In this document: positions 60,662 through 64,000 of the stretch, piece after piece | Position numbering within the stretch: position 1 is the first letter of the stretch | Layout: each line of letters starts with the position of its first letter | Source: Alphaproteobacteria bacterium | GTDB taxonomy: Bacteria; Pseudomonadota; Alphaproteobacteria; Micropepsales; Micropepsaceae | Length of the DNA stretch: 64,000 nucleotides | Assembly: GCA_019247845.1 (NCBI GenBank) | Contig: JAFBAL010000023.1 | Location: 29,934-93,933 of the forward strand | Direction: 5' to 3' | The notes under the pieces: model-generated | Seen by the model: only the letters and a program-made list of their open reading frames with translations | Told to the model about the DNA's origin: nothing | Database searches by the model: none | Translations under genes and position numbers: made by a program

Positions 60662-62494
60662 ATGCGCTATGGCTCCAACCTTCTCGAAGAGGTTCTCCGG
60701 CGGACGGACATCGTCCAGCTGGTGGGCAAGCGCGTGAAGCTCACCCGCCGCGGCCAGCAATTCTGGGGCTGCTGCCCGTTCCACAAAGAGAAGTCGCCGA
60801 GCTTCAAGGTCGAGAACGCGCGGCGCACCTATAAATGCTTCGGCTGCGGCAAGGGCGGGGACGCGTTCAAGTGGCTGATGGAGACCGAGGGGCTCTCGTT
60901 CCCGGAAGCCGTCGAACGTCTGGCGGGCGAGGCGGGCGTGGAGCTGCCCAAATGGTCGGTCGAGGACGAAGCGCGCGAGGAGAAGAAGAAATCCCTCTAC
61001 GACGTCGTCGAGGCGGCCTGCGCGTTCTTCGAGGCGCAGCTGCGCGAGCCTGCCGGCCGCGCGGCGCGCGACTATCTTTCCTCTCGCGGGCTGAACGGCG
61101 AGGCGGCGAAGAGATTCCGCATGGGCTATGCGCCGTCCGGCAACAATGCGCTGATCGAGCATCTCAAGACCAAGAACGTCACGGTCGACGACATGATCGC
61201 GGCCGGCCTGGCGCGGCCGGGCGAGGGCGAGCGGGGCCCACGCGATTTCTTCTTCAACCGCGTGACCTTTGCGATCACGGACGCGCGCGGGCGCGTCGTG
61301 GCGTTCGGGGCGCGCGCGCTGGAAGCCGACGCCAAGCCCAAATACATCAACACCGGCGAGACCGGGCTCTTCTCCAAGGGGCAGCTGCTCTACAACTTCG
61401 CGACCGCGCGTTCCGCCGCGATCAAGGCGCAGACCATCGTCGTCGCCGAAGGCTATATGGACGTGATCGCGCTTGTGCGCGCCGGCTTCGACTATGCGGT
61501 GGCCCCGCTCGGCACGGCGCTGACCGAAGACCAGCTCGGACTGCTGTGGCGCACCGCGCCCGAGCCGGTGCTCGCCTTCGACGGCGACGAGGCGGGCCTG
61601 CGCGCCGCGCATCGCGCCGCGCGGCTGGCGCTGCCGATGCTCAGGCCCGGCATGTCGCTGCGCTTCGCCTTCCTGCCCAAGGGCGAGGATCCCGACAGCT
61701 TCATCGCCCATGAAGGGCCCGGCGCCATGGGCGTGCTGCTGGAGGCGGCCGAGCCGCTCTCCAAGGTGCTGTGGCGGGTCGAGACCGAGGGCAAGGACTT
61801 CTCCACCCCGGAGCGCCGCGCCGGGCTGGAGCGCTCGCTGGCCGAGATCGTCGGCCTGATCGGCGACGCCAAGATCGCGGACTATTACCGGCGCGATTTC
61901 GACGAGCGGGTGTTCGAGGCCTTCAAGCGCCGGGCACCGGCGTCGCCGGCTGCGCCCGGCCGCCGTAACCTGCCGCAAGGGAAGGTCGGTAGCCGGTTCG
62001 CTCCGCCACCGCCCGGACCCAACTCGGCCCTGCTCAAGGCCAGCCTCCTGGTGCGTTCCGGGCCCGAGGGGGCGCGGCATCTGCGCGAGCAGGAAATCGC
62101 CCGGCTTCTGCTGAAAGACCCCGAAATCGCCGTCCGGCACGGCGAAATCCTGGCAGAAATCCCCTTTTCGGACCGTTCGCTTGACACGTTGCGGCACGAG
62201 CTTCTAAACCTCGCCGCTTCCGGTTTCAGGCTTGAAAATCCGGGTCTTGAGACCCATCTCGTCGCCAAGGGGATGGCCGACCTCGTCGCCCGTTTGGGAC
62301 GAGGGGCCGCCGCGGACGAGACATCATCAGGGGATGGCGATGTCGAGGCCCAGTTCCTCCGTGCCGCGCAGGATCTGCGCCAAATGGTGGAATCCGGCCC
62401 GGAACAACGGCGCGCCGCTCAGCGCTATCCTCTCGAGGCGACCGAGGAGAGCTGGCAGGAGTACCTGCGGCTTCGGACGTCCTCTAACGATTAG
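60662..62494 (+). CDS. dnaG: DNA primase
   Basis: 610 residues from ATG 60662 (TTG 60641 would add seven). CHC2 zinc finger CCPFHKEKSPSFKV with KCFGCGKGG (residues about 35-65), primase core, and the TOPRIM segment VVAEGYMDVIALVRAGFDYAVAPLGT with FDGDEAG. The C-terminal DnaB-binding region is weakly conserved and includes a Pro/Gly-rich linker (PASPAAPGRRNLPQGK). It synthesises RNA primers for replication. rpoD follows 65 bases later, the usual order of the macromolecular synthesis operon. Confidence 0.95.
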   Translation: MRYGSNLLEEVLRRTDIVQLVGKRVKLTRRGQQFWGCCPFHKEKSPSFKVENARRTYKCFGCGKGGDAFKWLMETEGLSFPEAVERLAGEAGVELPKWSVEDEAREEKKKSLYDVVEAACAFFEAQLREPAGRAARDYLSSRGLNGEAAKRFRMGYAPSGNNALIEHLKTKNVTVDDMIAAGLARPGEGERGPRDFFFNRVTFAITDARGRVVAFGARALEADAKPKYINTGETGLFSKGQLLYNFATARSAAIKAQTIVVAEGYMDVIALVRAGFDYAVAPLGTALTEDQLGLLWRTAPEPVLAFDGDEAGLRAAHRAARLALPMLRPGMSLRFAFLPKGEDPDSFIAHEGPGAMGVLLEAAEPLSKVLWRVETEGKDFSTPERRAGLERSLAEIVGLIGDAKIADYYRRDFDERVFEAFKRRAPASPAAPGRRNLPQGKVGSRFAPPPPGPNSALLKASLLVRSGPEGARHLREQEIARLLLKDPEIAVRHGEILAEIPFSDRSLDTLRHELLNLAASGFRLENPGLETHLVAKGMADLVARLGRGAAADETSSGDGDVEAQFLRAAQDLRQMVESGPEQRRAAQRYPLEATEESWQEYLRLRTSSND

Positions 62495-62559
62495 GGACTC
62501 TCTCTCCTATTAGTAGGAACAGGTGCGTGCCCTTGGGCGCGCTTTTGGGAACGACACGC

Positions 62560-64000
62560 GTGGCGACGAAAACGACGAAGAAGACGGCAAAACCCAAGCA
62601 AACCGCGAAAAAGCCCGCGGCAGCGGCCTCGGCCAAGAAGCCGGCCGCCAAAGTGAAGCCCGTGGCCAAACCGGCCGCGAAGGCCCAGCACGCGTCCAAG
62701 CCTGCCTCCAAGCCGGTGGCCGCCAAGACCGTCCAGAAGACCGCCCCCGCCAAGCCAGAGAAGCTCGACCCCAAGCAGGCCGCGCTCAAGGCCAAGCAGG
62801 CGGCCGAGCTCGCCAAGAAGCCCGCCGTCCCCGTCGCGCCCAAGCCGGGCGTGAAGGTTCCCCCTGCCAAGGGGGTCAAGCCCGGCGAGAACGAGACCCC
62901 GGGCGATGCGGATTCGCCGCTGCTCGACATGTCCGACGTCGGCGTCCGCAAGATGATCCAGCGCGCCAAGCAGCGCGGCTATGTCACCTATGACGAGCTG
63001 AACAAGGTCCTTCCCTCCGACAAGACCTCGTCGGAGCAGATCGAGGACACGATGTCGATGCTCAACGAGATGGGCATCAACGTCATCGAGAGCGAAGAGC
63101 AGGAAGAAAGCGCCGAGGGCGAGGTGCCCGCGCTCGCCGAAGGCAAGGAAGTCGTCGCCAAGCCCGGCACTGCGACCGAGCAATACGACCGGACCGACGA
63201 TCCGGTGCGGATGTATCTGCGCGAGATGGGCTCTGTCGAGCTGCTCTCGCGCGAGGGCGAGATCGCCATCGCCAAGCGCATCGAGGCGGGGCGCGAGCTG
63301 ATGATCGGCGCGCTGTGCGAGAGCCCGCTGACCTTCGAGGCGCTCACCGTCTGGCGCGACGAGCTGAACGAAGGCAAGGTCCTGCTGCGCGACATCATCG
63401 ATCTGGAAGCGACCTATGGCGCCGGGCCAGAGGGCCAGGCCGCTGCCGCCGCGGCCGCCGTGGCAGCCGCGAACGCGGTCGGCCCCGACGGCAAGCCTTT
63501 GCCGCCGCCGATGGCGATCCCCGGCGTCACCAATCCGGTGCTCGAAGCCAAGAAGGCGCAACAGGCCGCCAAGACCGCGCCGTCTGCCGGTGCCGACGAG
63601 GAAGCCGATCCGGGCGAAGCCGCGGCCGCGCAGGATGCCGCCGGCGAGGAGAACGATTTCGACGACGAGGGCAACCTGCCTTTATCGGCGATGGAAGCGG
63701 CCCTCAAGCCGCAGGTGCTCGAGACGCTCGACCAGATCGCCAATCTCTACAAGAAGCTCGGCAAGCTGCAGGATGCCAGCGTCGAGGCGGCGCTGGGCGC
63801 CGACGAGCTCTCCACGGGCCAGGAGCGCCGCTTCAAGAAGCTGCGCAGCGAGACCGTCGATCTCGTCAAGGGCCTCAAGCTCAACAACAACCGCATCGAA
63901 TCCCTCGTCGACCAGATGTACGGCATCAACCGCCGCCTGGTGAGCCTCGAAGGCCGGCTGCTGCGCCTGGCCGAGGCGCATGGCGTGGCGCGCGAGGATT
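62560..64000 (+). CDS. rpoD: primary sigma factor RpoD, N-terminal part (runs off the window)
   Basis: 480 codons visible. It starts at GTG 62560 (GTG 62527 is an alternative) and continues beyond the window. The first 118 residues are Lys/Ala/Pro-rich (KKTAKPKQTAKKPAAAASAK and similar) and precede the conserved region 1.1 start LLDMSDVGVRKMIQRAKQRG. Region 1.2 (DDPVRMYLREMGSVELLSREGE) follows. A large non-conserved insert before region 2 holds Ala-, Pro- and Glu/Asp-rich segments. The long basic tail is unusual for RpoD. The 3' half, with regions 2-4, lies outside. Confidence 0.93.
   Translation, partial: MATKTTKKTAKPKQTAKKPAAAASAKKPAAKVKPVAKPAAKAQHASKPASKPVAAKTVQKTAPAKPEKLDPKQAALKAKQAAELAKKPAVPVAPKPGVKVPPAKGVKPGENETPGDADSPLLDMSDVGVRKMIQRAKQRGYVTYDELNKVLPSDKTSSEQIEDTMSMLNEMGINVIESEEQEESAEGEVPALAEGKEVVAKPGTATEQYDRTDDPVRMYLREMGSVELLSREGEIAIAKRIEAGRELMIGALCESPLTFEALTVWRDELNEGKVLLRDIIDLEATYGAGPEGQAAAAAAAVAAANAVGPDGKPLPPPMAIPGVTNPVLEAKKAQQAAKTAPSAGADEEADPGEAAAAQDAAGEENDFDDEGNLPLSAMEAALKPQVLETLDQIANLYKKLGKLQDASVEAALGADELSTGQERRFKKLRSETVDLVKGLKLNNNRIESLVDQMYGINRRLVSLEGRLLRLAEAHGVARED

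Overview
The window is about 65% GC and densely packed, with short gaps, many four-base stop/start overlaps (ATGA or GTGA), and chromosomal housekeeping genes in an alphaproteobacterial order (carA, a GatB/YqeY-domain gene, dnaG, rpoD; an Irr-type Fur regulator beside fabA-fabB-fabI). I read it as a chromosomal segment of a free-living alphaproteobacterium. A soil lineage near Rhizomicrobium/Micropepsaceae is a guess. I see no rRNA, tRNA, CRISPR array, insertion sequence or prophage.

Layout. 1-5.9 kb: two secreted repeat-rich proteins (a large Cys-rich beta-helix-like protein and a GloVer-repeat protein) and a ferritin-like diiron protein. 5.9-11.4 kb: amino-acid permease, DUF885 peptidase-like protein, CYP153-type P450 coupled to a DUF3574 protein, and REP-like hairpins. 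11.7-17.5 kb: phosphatidylserine synthase/decarboxylase pair, PAS protein, alkylsulfatase-like metallo-beta-lactamase-fold enzyme, RlmI-like methyltransferase, AraC regulator. 17.5-25.5 kb: carboxylesterase, two tandem Kup potassium transporters, CHAP lipoprotein, processive family 2 glycosyltransferase. 25.5-29.2 kb: a compact TetR-HlyD-ATPase-permease efflux operon with a clear operator. 29.2-45.1 kb: mostly metabolic and detoxification genes (TusA-like, acyl-CoA synthetase, isochorismatase-like, GFA, LLM oxidoreductase, amidase, alcohol dehydrogenase, esterase, two GSTs, SDR, HAD), ending with an exported D-amino-acid-oxidase-like protein whose segments are in circularly permuted order.

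45.1-52 kb: an oxidative-stress/iron block (rubrerythrin, two-cluster Fe-S protein, DUF3501) next to irr, with two Irr-box-like palindromes, then fabA, fabB and fabI for anaerobic-type unsaturated fatty acid synthesis, and a DUF4893 protein. 52-54 kb: a four-gene coupled module that starts with a YjhX/TopAI-family toxin followed directly by a GNAT acetyltransferase, the arrangement of the E. coli TopAI-YjhQ pair, then a VOC-DUF3052 fusion and a GIY-YIG protein. 54-56.6 kb: an ECF sigma/anti-sigma pair with a metallophosphoesterase and a cupredoxin; two matching promoter-like sites (GGAATAAA, 14 nt, GGT) precede the two halves of the cluster and suggest autoregulation. 56.6-64 kb: carA, GatB/YqeY, GNAT, two tandem GAF proteins, an uncharacterised protein, dnaG and the first part of rpoD, which has an unusual Lys/Ala/Pro-rich N-terminal tail.

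The observations most worth following up are the permuted oxidase, the YjhX-GNAT module, the predicted Irr control of the rubrerythrin operon and the irr/fabA divergence, the paired ECF promoters, and the RpoD tail.
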